Assembly: GCA_014529385.2 (NCBI GenBank)
Contig: CM043963.1
Location: forward strand, 80,055,412 to 80,119,411
Source of the DNA: Adiantum capillus-veneris
Taxonomy: Eukaryota > Streptophyta > Polypodiopsida > Polypodiales > Pteridaceae
DNA: 64,000 nucleotides
Reading direction: 5' to 3'
Below, in pieces: positions 25,111 to 35,466 of the stretch. Positions within the stretch are counted from its first letter, which is position 1. Every line of letters begins with the position of its first letter. The position numbers and the translations under genes are program-made. Under the pieces are notes generated by a model that made no database searches, had not been told where the DNA came from, and was given only the letters and a program-made list of their open reading frames with translations.

Positions 25111-25735
25111 CTTTCATGCGTATGTATGGTTTTCAACCTAGATCACCAGTTACGGTGGGGTTGGCAACTGATAAACTTTAGCAGGGCAAGGATTTTCTCC
25201 AAGATCACATGGATATGCTGAAACTTGCTTGCCAAAATGTGCAACAAGCACAAGATAGACACAAAAAGCACGCTGATGAGAAACACCGGCAAGTAACCTT
25301 CATAGAAGGGAAAGATATATTTTAACGCACGCTAGAACATTGAGAAAGTCCGAAACCTGGGCAATACTTAAATTATCTCCGAGATATTGTGGGCCTTTTA
25401 AGATACTCAAGCAAATTGGAGATATGGCTTACAAACTCTCTTTACCTACGCACTCTCTTACTCATCCAGTTTTTCATGTAAGTTGATTATGTAAACGCTT
25501 GTGTAGAGATGACAATGTCATTGACCAATAAGTTTTGGTTGATTTCATTGAACCTACAACCGAACCACATGAACATTCTCGACTATCATGATTTATGTAT
25601 TCGTCATCATGTGCATCGTTAAGCATTAGTTAAGTGAAAAGATCGACCTGAAGAAGGAGCCACTTGGGCAAACATTAGTGTTCTTAAGAAGAAATTTCCC
25701 ACTTTTTGTTTTTGAGGACGAAAATACTTCTCGAA
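25111..25735 (+). pseudogene. Integrase C-terminus with GPF and chromodomain-like tail, element D
   Basis: After ARDRH-type text near 25255, the phrases [20 protein letters not shown] (25385-25445) and THPVFHVS match the GPY/F module. The last part, LVKWKDRPEEGATW with stops (25630-25670), followed by ANISVLKKKFPTF, matches the chromodomain of plant chromoviruses. It ends about 20 bp before the polypurine tract, as expected for the C-terminus of pol. Confidence 0.65.
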
Positions 25736-26359
25736 GGGGGGAATAATGTAAGGCCAAGGGTCTAGTCTAAAACCAGAGCTTGTGAGAGACCTATAAATGG
25801 GGCAAGAGGCTAGGAGGAAAGACAGGTTTCAGAGCCCAAGGCTTCACATCCTACTTCTCTAGTCCTTGCATGGCATGGTATGTGGTATACTCACCATCCC
25901 TGATACTTTGGATGTGCATATTTGGGAGGGAGGGTCTTTGTTATCCCAATCAAACCAAGGATGTTGCTTGGGGAGAAGCTCAAGATTTTTCCAAGGGCTC
26001 TTTGGCTTGCATATCCATCTTCCTCACAAACTCCCCGATTGCCCTTGGTCAATATAAGAAACACCCAATATAGGAAAGCATCCTTGCTTTTAGTTTTTTC
26101 CTTCCAATGAAGTGATGCCAAGTGGCAGAGCTCCTGCTAGCATTCTCCAAAACACTATTATACAATCAAGGTAACGAAATGGGGTGGTAAAAAATAAATG
26201 CCTATAGAGAGAGACATCAAGTGGTCTCCAATATCATGAAGTACTAAGCTTTACTACCACTCTCCAACACAAAGTGATGCCTCCATCACATTGCTTAAAT
26301 CGTTCATTTAGATGATGATGAAAGATCCCAAGTCTGACATCTCAAAATTTTGCATTCAA

Positions 26360-27000
26360 ATTAGACCTGAAAATAGGAATGTGCTTCTCATTCGGCCCAA
26401 TGAGCAACATGTCATCAACACAGAGAACCTTGATCTCTTCTCATACCAAGCACAAGGATTTTTGTTTTGAACCATACAAAGATTTGTTCAATCTACACCA
26501 GTTTGTTCCACTCTCTGTTTTCCTCATTCCACACACTTCCTCATGCAAAGAACCATTCAAAAATACATTTTAATGTTTCATTGATGTGCATCCCACCCTT
26601 ATGAGCCACTGTTACACAAATGCTACAAATGGTAGTCATATTGTTACATTACAACCATAATGAGCTACAAATGAAACCAGAGAGAAAAAGCCTCGTCAAA
26701 TTAATATTTTTCTCTTGAGCATAGCCCTTTGCCACAAGTGTAGCCTTATAGAAATCATCTGAATCACATTTCAACTTGGAAACACACTTAATAGCAATCA
26801 GCTTTTTTACAAAAGAAAATCACACAAAGACCGAGTGCCATTCTTCATAATAGCATTCATTATTCTCAATTTGCAAGGCAACCAACCAATCTTCTCAATT
26901 TTGTGCCTCATCAAGCAAAACGAGTTCCTCTTCTTCACATACTCTGGAAGCAACCAAAGCAAAACAGTCCAGCACATAAGAGGCATGATGAGGGAGATGT
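26360..27000 (-). pseudogene. Ty1/copia reverse transcriptase relic
   Basis: Read on the minus strand, about 26850-26690 gives EEWHSVF, then AIKCVSKLKCDSDDFYKATL and VAKGYAQEKNIN. This matches the copia RT entry block (GCKWVFKxKxxxDGxxxxYKARLVAKGFxQ). About 26510-26380 gives NKSLYG and LCVDDMLLIG, the Y-V-D-D catalytic block with Tyr replaced by Cys. Stops and shifts are common. Downstream RNase H cannot be recognised. Confidence 0.65.
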
Positions 27001-27458
27001 TTTTGAGATTGTGGCTAGTCGTGTCTGCATAACCGTTTGGAGCCAAGCATTGGGGACCGGGTTACCCAGTGTAAGGTGGCTTAAGTTACTGGAGATCCCC
27101 ATTCATGGCTCATCATAGGACATGTATAGACGGGTATACTCTGGGTATAGGTGTTTTGAATGCCAAGTTGGGACTCTTTCGACGGCTCTTTTGAGTACTT
27201 TATGCCCTATCAACACTTTGTTTACAATTTATGCTTTAATTTGCTGAGTTTTACTTGAAATTTTGAGAGAAGACTCTTGTTGTATGCTTCTTGCAAGTCC
27301 TCTAGTATACTTACAACACTCTTTTGCATCAACATTGTAGCAATTTTGCCGAGTTTCTAGTTGAAATTTTTATCTCCAAGCAAAGAGAGACTTCCGATTT
27401 GTTTTTGTTTTGTCATAAGTTCTTAGTGTTACTCTCTTGCAATTAGCTCTTGTCAATA

Positions 27459-28020
27459 TGGTTGGATATTTTGAGAAAGAAGATTACTACATTAAGAAAT
27501 TTGACGGCACGAATTTCACTATATGGAAGTAGAGAATGTTTGATATGCCAGTCAACAAAGGACTTGTACTGCCATTGAAAGAGCATAGAGAGGATTTGTA
27601 CACTAATGATTAGTGGAAAGAGCTTGATGCTCGTGCCATGGCAACTATTAGGTTACATCTTGGTGAGTCTATATTCTTCGCAATTATGGACAAGACCAAT
27701 GCTAAAGAATTATGGGAGTCTTTATGATGAGAATGGGATGGTAAGAGTGCATTAAACAAAGTGTTTATGATGAAGAAGCTTATAGATCTTAACATGAAAG
27801 CAGTGTCAGTTCACACCTGAACAAATTTAACTATGTGTTTACTCAGTTGACATCAAAGGGACTTAATTTCCATGATGAAATGAAAATCATTTTCTTGCCA
27901 TGTTCTTTTCCTACATCATGGGTCACATTTAGCATTTCCATTAGTAACTTTGTCTCTAAGGGCAAGGTTGTTTTTAGTGACATTACCAGTGTTTCGCTCA
28001 TAGAAGAGGTTCGAAGTTAG
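27459..28020 (+). pseudogene. Ty1/copia Gag relic
   Basis: From the ATG at 27459 the text reads MVGYFEKEDYYIKKFDGTNF then TIWK-stop. It continues DMPVNKGLVLPLKEHREDLY, WKELDARAMATIRLHLGES, AMDKTNAKELWESL-like text, KSALNKVFMMKKLIDLNMK. This is the UBN2-type Gag domain of plant copia elements in order. At least four in-frame stops occur. It faces away from the copia RT relic at 26.4-27.0 kb, so the two belong to different insertions or to a rearranged one. Confidence 0.65.
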
Positions 28021-28746
28021 TCTCTTGACTCTGGTGGGCACGATGATGCGTAAATGGCAAACGGGAGTAGTAAAAAACACATGGAATCACTCCAACAAGC
28101 TAGAGCACTAACCTTAGGAGTAGTATTTTCACTTGAACAAGTTTGTTCCACAAAAATCGCTTTTGAGGAGCTATAAATAAAAAAACAAAACACAAGCTAC
28201 ACTGTTCGTACTAAGAAATTTATTTAAAAATATATAAAGAGTAGATAGTGCACAGGATACGTGAGTTTCATACAAAAATATGGTGGAGAGTCGGCACAAT
28301 GTTTCTCCAACCTTTGTATAAAAGCCGTGCCTTTCCCTATAGTCCAATTCCTACTACATAGTCATGGTATTCAAGAACAAGATGACGAACATGTGGCCTC
28401 TATTATGTTACGTGGAGCTTATGCAACCTCATTTAAAACAAGGTCAGGAGTCACGGACACTTGCTTAAGTTAAGGTGGGATGAGAGTTATGGAGAGTAGA
28501 TCTAAATGAACTTACAATCACATGCCATTTGTGTTGTGTTTTAATATAAAATTGTATTGTCCATTATACACACATAATCACAAATTTTTTATATATTATG
28601 AAGGGCTCCACTCACACAACAAGGTGAAAGGAGCATATTGACATTTTACAATGAAATAAAATGAAAAGGAGGTAAAATAAGAACAATAAAATAAAGGGTC
28701 CATTGACAAACTAAAACAAAAGAATCTTTATTGCTTTCGATTATAA

Positions 28747-28952
28747 AGGTAGGTTTAATAAACATAAAAAATAATAAAATAATTTAATGAAATGGACCTT
28801 TTATGAGGTTAATAAATGAAAAGACTCTTTGACAAATCAAATTTTTTAAGTAAGGTAGGTTTAATAAACATAGAAAATAATAAAACAATTTATTGAAATG
28901 GACCTTTATGAGGTCTTCAAATGAAAAGACACTTTATCGAGTCAATATTTCT
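28747..28952. repeat. Tandem duplication, 106-bp period
   Basis: GGTAGGTTTAATAAACATA occurs at 28748 and 28854. Both copies continue through AAATAATAAAA, AAATGGACCTTT and ATGAGGT. They differ at several positions. Confidence 0.85.
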
Positions 28953-29272
28953 CATCATGGGAGTAGGAGGTACCAATTGAGGGAAATTCAAAAAATCTCT
29001 CATTAGGAGGGTATATTGATATGAGGTGATCCAAGGGGATATCGCGCAAACAGAAGGTGGGGGAGGGGGAGGGATCATGCAAACAGGAGGCGAAAGAGGG
29101 GCGCCAAAGGCATGGTGGGTTTTTGAGGGACTGCAAAAGTCGCAAGCGGAGGAGGGGGAGGTGAATGTTTTCTTTGTAATTTTAATGTACAGTTTTTCCT
29201 AGCATACGAGTGCACATGAGTATTTCGGATAAATTTTTTAAAAGGCTTGATCAGTCGAATCTCGCAAAATAC

Positions 29273-29447
29273 TTCTAATCTTTCTGGTCTTTTGCATCGA
29301 TAGTTGAGGGACGATGGGTCTTGATCTAGGCTCAGGTGTAGGTGCTTGTGTTCAGGTCCCTTCTAATCTTTCTAGTCTTTTGCATCGATAGCTGAGGGAC
29401 GATGGTCTTGGTCTAGGCTCAGGTGCAGGTGCTTGTGTTCAGGTCCC
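29273..29447. repeat. Tandem duplication, 88-bp period
   Basis: TTCTAATCTTTCTGGTCTTT at 29273 recurs as TTCTAATCTTTCTAGTCTTT at 29361, and both copies end GCTTGTGTTCAGGTCCC. Few differences separate them, so this is younger than the other duplications in the region. Confidence 0.9.
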
Positions 29448-30227
29448 TGCACACAGAGGGTCAACAGTTGCGGCACTAAGGGATGACTGGAGGAGGAGTG
29501 CACTTTCTCTCCAAAATAAGGAGAGCATGTTTCAACAAACATGCCTTGTTCATACGGATAGCTCGTATGGCTTTAAGAGCAAATCAACAATTTTCCTGTG
29601 TTCAAACACCATGGAAAGGGGTGGGAAACCCTCGTCTATAAACGCCACAGAAGAAGTCAAGGGATCAATGGTGGAAATTTGATCAACAGTTGATCAAATT
29701 TCCTTTTGCAAAAAAGTTAGGGTTCCCCTCCGTCGCGAGCACCCTTCAAACACTAAATGTCCCCCTATTGAGGCCCAACCCTTACCATCTAAGCTAAGGT
29801 GCATCGCTGAACGACAGATGGGCCCGTCTGTATAAAATTCCTCCCCCCCTGCTGCGTTGATCCAACAGCCCAAAGCCCCCCTGCTCTACCAATCAAATGC
29901 CAAGAAGTAGATCCCTCGAAGTCGTGGCATTTACAAACGAGGGTGCAACAAAGGGATACAATAAGAGCCTGCCAAGCAAAAATTTTTACTCTTTTCATTT
30001 CATTTCATTACCTTGATTATCTAAGACCGATTTCTGGAACGGAGCAAGAGGAGGCATGCCACTTGGCATCCATTGATTTGAAGAACAAGCAAGGTAAAAA
30101 AAAAAAAGCGAGAGCTGAGCGTGAGCGTTAAAGCTTGCAGACTTTTAGAGAGAAAAGCATGGTGAGCATGGTGGCCATCCAACTTATATAGCAACCATGC
30201 TCTAGTTATAGTAGCGTCCTTGCCTAG

Positions 30228-30230
<3 letters not shown>

Positions 30231-30304
<74 letters not shown>
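30231..30304. repeat. (AG)n microsatellite, 74 bp
   Basis: Uninterrupted AG run. The sequence right after it (GCGTGCATCTTG) also follows GA tracts elsewhere in the window, for example TGCGTGCATCTTG at 36290. Confidence 0.97.
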
Positions 30305-30307
<3 letters not shown>

Positions 30308-30313
30308 TGCATC

Positions 30314-30886
30314 TTGCTGTATAACGCCAGAGGCGGAATCTTGTCAGGGTTGTATCCAGAGATGGGCAATCAAGCAATATGGCTTGTCCGCCTGCAAGAG
30401 CGCTATGGCTTCTCACTCTTGATATGTCAAGATTGTTGTTGTGGGAAAGCAGCAGAGGAGTATAAGGTCTCATGGTCGCAAGAAGGCAAGAGAGGGAGTA
30501 TCGCTACTGGTGTAGACTGTCGTGCACTTCAGCCAATTGGCATAGAGTGTCATACACTTCAAAGAAAACAGACTCTCCAGCATGGTGCTGCATCAGACTG
30601 CAAAGACGAAATCTTGTCAGGGTTGTATCCAGAGATGAGCTTCTTGGCCTTCGCTCCTTCTACTGTCCGATCCCCCTTACCCTTCCCTCACTGCTTAGAT
30701 TTACCTGCAAGCCCTCCAGCACATCGGATGCATATCGCTGCAAAGGCGGCCGTTTCTTGCTACGCTGGCGGCTGTTTACTGCCCTTGCTCACACCTTCAA
30801 TTTTGGCTCTGCACCCGATTGGCAATACACAACCTCGCACGCAATCGAGTCTTTGCCTGCCACGAGCGCTCACAGTGTTGTCCTAA
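30314..30886 (+). other. 190-codon open frame without recognisable domain
   Basis: The frame contains two copies of a segment, (G/E)ILSGLYPEM, because the DNA phrase AATCTTGTCAGGGTTGTATC (and eight more bases) is repeated at 30337 and 30610, a 273-bp (91-codon) spacing that keeps frame. An overlapping frame (30472-30930) is equally long. No family, signal peptide or start context supports it. It is probably non-coding repeat sequence. Confidence 0.2.
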
Positions 30887-31023
30887 GCCATGAGAGAGAG
30901 ACCACCACTAAAGGCCCTAAGTTTCACTAACCGCCTTCCACTAGAGGCAGTTCACACAACTCTTATGCTCGAGCTTGCCTCTCTCCGGTTAGAGGTGCCC
31001 TCGAAAGTGATAACCATGGCAGC

Positions 31024-31026
<3 letters not shown>

Positions 31027-31069
<43 letters not shown>

Positions 31070-31084
31070 TAGATAGATAGATAG
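31027..31084. repeat. (AG)n followed by (GATA)n at the LINE 3' end
   Basis: AG dinucleotides run 31027-31064 and change to GATA units through 31084. On the LINE's strand this reads (TATC)n then (CT)n immediately after its 3' UTR, where a poly(A) or short-repeat tail is expected. Confidence 0.9.
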
Positions 31085-31218
31085 TTCTATTATCGTCCTG
31101 GGATGTCAAATATGACCTATGGGACCAAATGAACATGTCACGTGGTGTGAGTGGAGTTCATAAGTGACTCTCGATGCTCAAAAATGGCTGAAATGAGCGT
31201 CGCAATAGAGAGTCCACA

Positions 31219-34200
31219 TCATGGTTGGGAGAGGAAGGTATGTAGGGAGAGCTCATGGCTGAATATATGGGGAAAAGAGGACCTAATGTGGTCAAAAGCT
31301 GAGCACTCAAGTAGTGTGTGGTACTCACTCTCTCGCACTTGACGAGCGCATAAGGTGCAAAGTCGATGACACTCCTCGCCAGTGCCCCAACGTCCTGTCT
31401 CGCAGCGTAGAGAATGGGAGCTAAGACGAATGGAGGCAATGGTGCGGATCGCACTCAACGGGATGGGCTCAAGGATGTAGGAATGGGTTCGGTTACCTCG
31501 TTCTGAGAAGAAGAGAGATTTGTAGTTTGGGGCAACGTGTGTGGTGTAATGGCTGAAGCGAGAACCTCCAGATTTCTCCCAAGCCATGATACATTGGCGT
31601 TGTAAGAAGGCCTCATTAACTTGGGAGTCGATCGACGCATCCTTGACCAAGTGACATGCATCCCATCTTCCAAACCATTTCTTGATATCAAGCATCCACC
31701 CCGAACTTAGTATTTTGCTCTTGCATGTCTTTTGAACCTTTTGACTTGCTTCATATGCGATTCTAGGAAGTCGATGCAAAGGGCTACGTTGTGTCTTACG
31801 CATGTACTCCACAACCCTTTCCATGCCCAAGACCTCAATGGGAAGCGATCCGGACTCAAGAAGTAAGAGCATGTAGGGTGTTTGTGTCTTGACTTGGAGA
31901 AAGTTGGTGAGAAAACGCTTTTGGACATTCTCAAACTCTTTCCAAGTAGACTTCCCGATGCTTCCACCCCACACCTCCACTCCATAAAGAAGCACCGGTG
32001 TCACCAATGTGTCAAAGAGGTACTTTTTGAGAGCCCAACACTTGATCTCTCCTACATTGCACATGTTCTCAAATGCATAATAAGCCCTCTTTCCGGCTTC
32101 CAAGCGACGCATTGCACAATCCTTCCATTTATGATTGGATGGAACCTCAAGGCCAAGGTACTTGAAGTGATCTACCACTTCAAGTTTCTCATTGTTGTAT
32201 ACAATGCATGGATTTTCGTCATTGAGGGTCTTTACAAACATAACCTTGGTTTTGGATCCATTCACGATCAGCCCGCTATGTAGGCAAAAGCGTTCCAAGA
32301 CACTCATAAGCTTTTGTGCATCTTCTAAGGTATGTGCCAAGAGCACTACATCATCGGCATAAAGCAAAAGCATGATCACCGCATTTCCAATCTTAACCTC
32401 TTCTATGCCTTCTTGCTGCATAAAATCAAGAACCATGTATTCCAATTCATCAATGAGTAGCCCAAAGAGGGTTGGGGAAAGTGGGCATCCTTGTTTGACA
32501 CCAATAGTGCTTGCAAAAAATTCTGAAATTCCATCTCCCATACGTAATCGACATATCACTTTTTGGTAGATGCGAAAGACTGCATGCATAAATTCTCTCG
32601 GCACTTGAAGGCTTTGCATACGTCTCCAAAGATTTCCTCGCGGTACCATGTCAAAAGCTTTTTTGAAATCCACAAAGCAACAATACAACTTTTTTCCTTT
32701 CAATCGAAACGCTTCCATAAGAACTCGAAGAGTGACAAGGTGATCAATAGTGCTATGATGCTTTCGAAAACCTGCTTGGCCAAGCGCACGTTTGCCATTC
32801 TTTTCAGCCCATTCACTTATCTTCATCTCCATGATACATCCAAATAACTTTGCCATCAAAGAACCAACCATTATAGTGCGATAGTTGTTCACATTGTTTA
32901 CATCTCCTCCTTTGTGCAAAGGTTTGATCCAATTTGCACTCCAATCATGAGGCATGCCATACTGAAGTGCAAGGTTAAACATATCGCATATCCAATATCG
33001 TGTTTTCTTGCTTGTCCATTTAATCATTTCAGCCTTGACACCTTGAAGGTCACCTGCCTTGCGAGTAGCAAGTTTCTCAAGCGCGCGGCATACATCTTCA
33101 ATGGTAAAGAAGGGAGACATAAATGGAAGGGAGCTACAACCCTCCATCTTATCAACATTGGGTTGTTCATAGAGGTTCTTACAATGCATATACATATCCT
33201 CAAGAGTCAAGTCACCAAAGCTCTCAACGCGCTTGCCTTTTAGATTTTGCCAAAACTTGCCACATGCATGTGCTTTCTCTTGTGCTAAAAGAAGTTGTTT
33301 TTCGACTTCCCACCTTCTCCTCTTCTTTTGAACAAGTGCTTTGTATGTGTGTGAACATTCCAAGTAAACTTCCTTGTCTTTGATTGCATCCAATCTTAGC
33401 AAGTGTTTTCGGGCTTGACTACATTCCATGTCAAACCATTTCTTCTTGGTGCTACCCTTCTTAGACCTTTTGCAAGACATGTGTTTCGCCGAAAAGCATT
33501 CCTTCGCACAAGAGAAAATTACTTCTTTGAAAACTTTCCACTTGCATTCTAATGTTGGGCTCCCTTGATGCTCTATCATGCTTAACATTTGGTCCACCAT
33601 ATCAGCATATATAAGTGCTCGTTTGAAGTCTAGACGTAGGTACAAATGATTCACATCATGATTGGAGGCTACATGCTCGGGCCGTTTACCACACTTGAGG
33701 TCAATACATAACATCCTATGATCCGATTCCGGATTCCATTCACCAAGTGTAAAGCTTTGTATGCATTCTAGAGTGGCTTCTGAGAACAACATATAGTCAA
33801 TCACGCTAGCACCATTGTGCTTTCTACATGTAAAGTCATTGGTGCCTTGCCATAGAGATACACCATTTGCAATGAGCATTCCGGTACTATTGCACATATG
33901 TAGAAGTGACTTTCCATAGTGATCCACTTCTTTTGCATCATTAGAACTTCGATTATACATGTATGAGTCATCCACTCTTCTTGATACATGCGGCATGTCG
34001 ACTTGTTGTGTGTCGTGTTGTAACATATTTGTGCGAGCATTCATGTCTCCAAAAACAATGACTTCACCTTGATCCTTGTAATAAGCAATGTCTTCCTCTA
34101 GTTCAACAAAGGGCTGATCTCTATCCATATTCAAGCGAGCATAAAAGTTGGAGTCATAGTGAGGAATGTAGCAGCCGGCCACAAACATGACTTGACCATT

Positions 34201-34518
34201 TGGTGGGCTGATTTTCAGCCATAAGTAGCGTTTATACTTATCTTCTTTGACAATGGAAACATCTTTCAAACCCTTTTTGGTCATACATGCTATGCCTCCT
34301 TGGCCTCTTCGTTGCTTTGCATTTTTGGCCCACATCAAAGAATGTACATCGTATTTGTCAAATCCAAGAATTCGTTGCGCATCATGCTCCCATGTTTCGA
34401 CAAGAAGTATCACATCGGAGTCATTGGTAAGCTCATCAATGCCAATTCCCGCATTCCATGGATACCCGTTACAATTCCAAAAGCTTATTCGCAAGCGTGA
34501 GTTGGTCTCATAGATCAT
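31219..34518 (-). CDS. LINE ORF2: endonuclease / reverse transcriptase
   Basis: The 1,099-residue protein would nick target DNA and copy LINE RNA onto it. Residues 1-270 form an exonuclease-endonuclease-phosphatase (APE-like) domain: WNCNG (Asn17), ETWE (Glu41), GDMN (Asp158, Asn160), IDYML (Asp241) and SDHRM (Asp266, His267). RT spans about 525-800: NYRTIMVGS, QAGFRKHHSTID (581-592), FVDFKKAFD (from 615), GVKQGCPLSP, and catalytic YADD at 720-723. The C-terminus holds a zinc knuckle C1054-x2-C1057-x9-H1067-x4-C1072. Length and layout suit L1-like LINEs. The start ATG at 34516-34518 is two codons after the ORF1 stop and in the same frame. I cannot place the clade precisely. Confidence 0.9.
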   Translation of the reverse strand: MIYETNSRLRISFWNCNGYPWNAGIGIDELTNDSDVILLVETWEHDAQRILGFDKYDVHSLMWAKNAKQRRGQGGIACMTKKGLKDVSIVKEDKYKRYLWLKISPPNGQVMFVAGCYIPHYDSNFYARLNMDRDQPFVELEEDIAYYKDQGEVIVFGDMNARTNMLQHDTQQVDMPHVSRRVDDSYMYNRSSNDAKEVDHYGKSLLHMCNSTGMLIANGVSLWQGTNDFTCRKHNGASVIDYMLFSEATLECIQSFTLGEWNPESDHRMLCIDLKCGKRPEHVASNHDVNHLYLRLDFKRALIYADMVDQMLSMIEHQGSPTLECKWKVFKEVIFSCAKECFSAKHMSCKRSKKGSTKKKWFDMECSQARKHLLRLDAIKDKEVYLECSHTYKALVQKKRRRWEVEKQLLLAQEKAHACGKFWQNLKGKRVESFGDLTLEDMYMHCKNLYEQPNVDKMEGCSSLPFMSPFFTIEDVCRALEKLATRKAGDLQGVKAEMIKWTSKKTRYWICDMFNLALQYGMPHDWSANWIKPLHKGGDVNNVNNYRTIMVGSLMAKLFGCIMEMKISEWAEKNGKRALGQAGFRKHHSTIDHLVTLRVLMEAFRLKGKKLYCCFVDFKKAFDMVPRGNLWRRMQSLQVPREFMHAVFRIYQKVICRLRMGDGISEFFASTIGVKQGCPLSPTLFGLLIDELEYMVLDFMQQEGIEEVKIGNAVIMLLLYADDVVLLAHTLEDAQKLMSVLERFCLHSGLIVNGSKTKVMFVKTLNDENPCIVYNNEKLEVVDHFKYLGLEVPSNHKWKDCAMRRLEAGKRAYYAFENMCNVGEIKCWALKKYLFDTLVTPVLLYGVEVWGGSIGKSTWKEFENVQKRFLTNFLQVKTQTPYMLLLLESGSLPIEVLGMERVVEYMRKTQRSPLHRLPRIAYEASQKVQKTCKSKILSSGWMLDIKKWFGRWDACHLVKDASIDSQVNEAFLQRQCIMAWEKSGGSRFSHYTTHVAPNYKSLFFSERGNRTHSYILEPIPLSAIRTIASIRLSSHSLRCETGRWGTGEECHRLCTLCARQVRESEYHTLLECSAFDHIRSSFPHIFSHELSLHTFLSQP

Positions 34519-34530
34519 GTGTCCCTATTT
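34516..34530 (-). promoter_or_regulatory. In-frame single TAG between LINE ORF1 and ORF2
   Basis: On the minus strand the junction reads AAA TAG GGA CAC ATG: ORF1 stop, two codons, ORF2 start, all in one frame. Either readthrough of the TAG or termination-reinitiation could make ORF2. TAG followed by G is a leaky-type context in known readthrough sites. The arrangement is seen directly; its use is inference. Confidence 0.6.
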
Positions 34531-35466
34531 GTTGGGTGGACTTGCATCCTCCTCAAGTGCCTTTTCTTCTTGAGATGATACCTTAACCTTCTTGCTTCTT
34601 TCCTCGTATGCTTTGCGACGTACATTTTGTTGCATAAGAGTGCGATCCTCATATACATTACAACCCGTTCCTTTGAGGTAGATCCAACCATTGTCAAGGA
34701 TGATCTTTCTCTTTACCTCATCAGCCATGGTACATACAATAGGTCTTTCTCCCGAGCGAGGGACTCCTTGTTTTCCAACTCGATGTGCACCATAAGCCAT
34801 GATTCCTGACATGCCAAAGTGTGTAGCAAAAAACTCTTCAATAGCAACCGCAAGAGATTGGGGTGTTTCCATGCTTTCCTCCTTGATTCCACGAATGACG
34901 ATGTTCTTTGAGCGTTTTTGTCGTTCTTGCAATTCTTGAGTGTCCACATTCTCTACATTCTTTGCTTGGACAACGGCTTGCGTGATAGGAGATGTAGAAA
35001 CCACATTATCCTTACATATATCAGCCCATGATTTGGATGCATTTCTCATCTCACATACATCATGTCGTATTGTATCTATCGTTTCCTCTTTCAATACATG
35101 ATCACTCTCAACTTTGCTCAAGCGCTCTTTCACTACATTCATGTCCACAAGAGAGCGTTTACATTCTTGAACTTCATTCTCAAGATGCATCAAGCGCGTT
35201 GTTTGCATTTCAAGAACCTTCTTGAGGTGCTCATTCTCCACAACGAGAACTCTTAAAGTACCATTCTCCATTGCAAGTGCGCGCAACTCTTCACCTTGCT
35301 TGTTGACGGTTTCTTGTAACGAGATCAAGTAAGCCATGATCATTGCTTCCGTTGTTGTAGACGATGTGGTTGGATTAGCATCCAAATTCCTTGGAGATTT
35401 TGCATCATTCTCCATGGCGAGTGTGGCTTTTCCACCCTTGCGAGTTTTGTCTGACATTGCCTTCAA
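34525..35466 (-). CDS. LINE ORF1: coiled-coil, RRM-like RNA-binding protein
   Basis: This 313-residue protein would bind LINE RNA. Residues 1-40 are basic and Ser/Thr-rich; about 40-170 are heptad-rich (LQETVNKQGEELRALAMENG, KKVLEMQTTRLMHLENEVQE), consistent with a trimerising coiled coil. About 185-290 resemble the L1 ORF1p RRM and C-terminal domain: RSKNIVIRGIKEE, YGAHRVGKQGVPRSGERPIV, KRKIILDNGWIYLKGTG, VYEDRTLMQQNVRRKAYEER. The Lys/Glu-rich tail ends PPNK-stop. There is no CCHC knuckle. The true start could be the second Met (MSDKTRKGGK, residue 4). Confidence 0.8.
   Translation of the reverse strand: MKAMSDKTRKGGKATLAMENDAKSPRNLDANPTTSSTTTEAMIMAYLISLQETVNKQGEELRALAMENGTLRVLVVENEHLKKVLEMQTTRLMHLENEVQECKRSLVDMNVVKERLSKVESDHVLKEETIDTIRHDVCEMRNASKSWADICKDNVVSTSPITQAVVQAKNVENVDTQELQERQKRSKNIVIRGIKEESMETPQSLAVAIEEFFATHFGMSGIMAYGAHRVGKQGVPRSGERPIVCTMADEVKRKIILDNGWIYLKGTGCNVYEDRTLMQQNVRRKAYEERSKKVKVSSQEEKALEEDASPPNK

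Larger units (their letters stand above)
20273..25865 (+). mobile_element. Decayed Ty3/gypsy chromovirus-like element D
   Basis: Plus-strand order: Gag (20.3-20.8 kb), degenerate zinc knuckle and protease (20.8-21.4), unexplained 1.1-kb stretch with a GT tract, RT (22.6-23.6), RNase H (23.8-24.2), integrase (24.6-25.1), GPF module and chromodomain-like tail (25.4-25.73), then a polypurine tract (25732-25742) and an LTR start TGTAAGGCC at 25747. A TATAAAT box near 25792 would suit an LTR promoter. Stops are frequent in every domain. The 5' LTR was not found. Confidence 0.75.
28021..30230. other. No recognisable gene; contains two tandem duplications
   Basis: The region is AT-rich to about 28930 and more GC-rich afterwards. 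Frames are short and without motifs. The two duplications are listed separately. Confidence 0.4.

Noticed and set aside
30314-30930. Possible host gene with repeated ILSGLYPEM
   Set aside because: The repeat is a DNA-level duplication, two overlapping frames are equally open, and no intron or start signals support it.
31455-34513. Plus-strand frames opposite the LINE ORFs
   Set aside because: They overlap intact, motif-rich minus-strand ORFs and have no recognisable motifs themselves.
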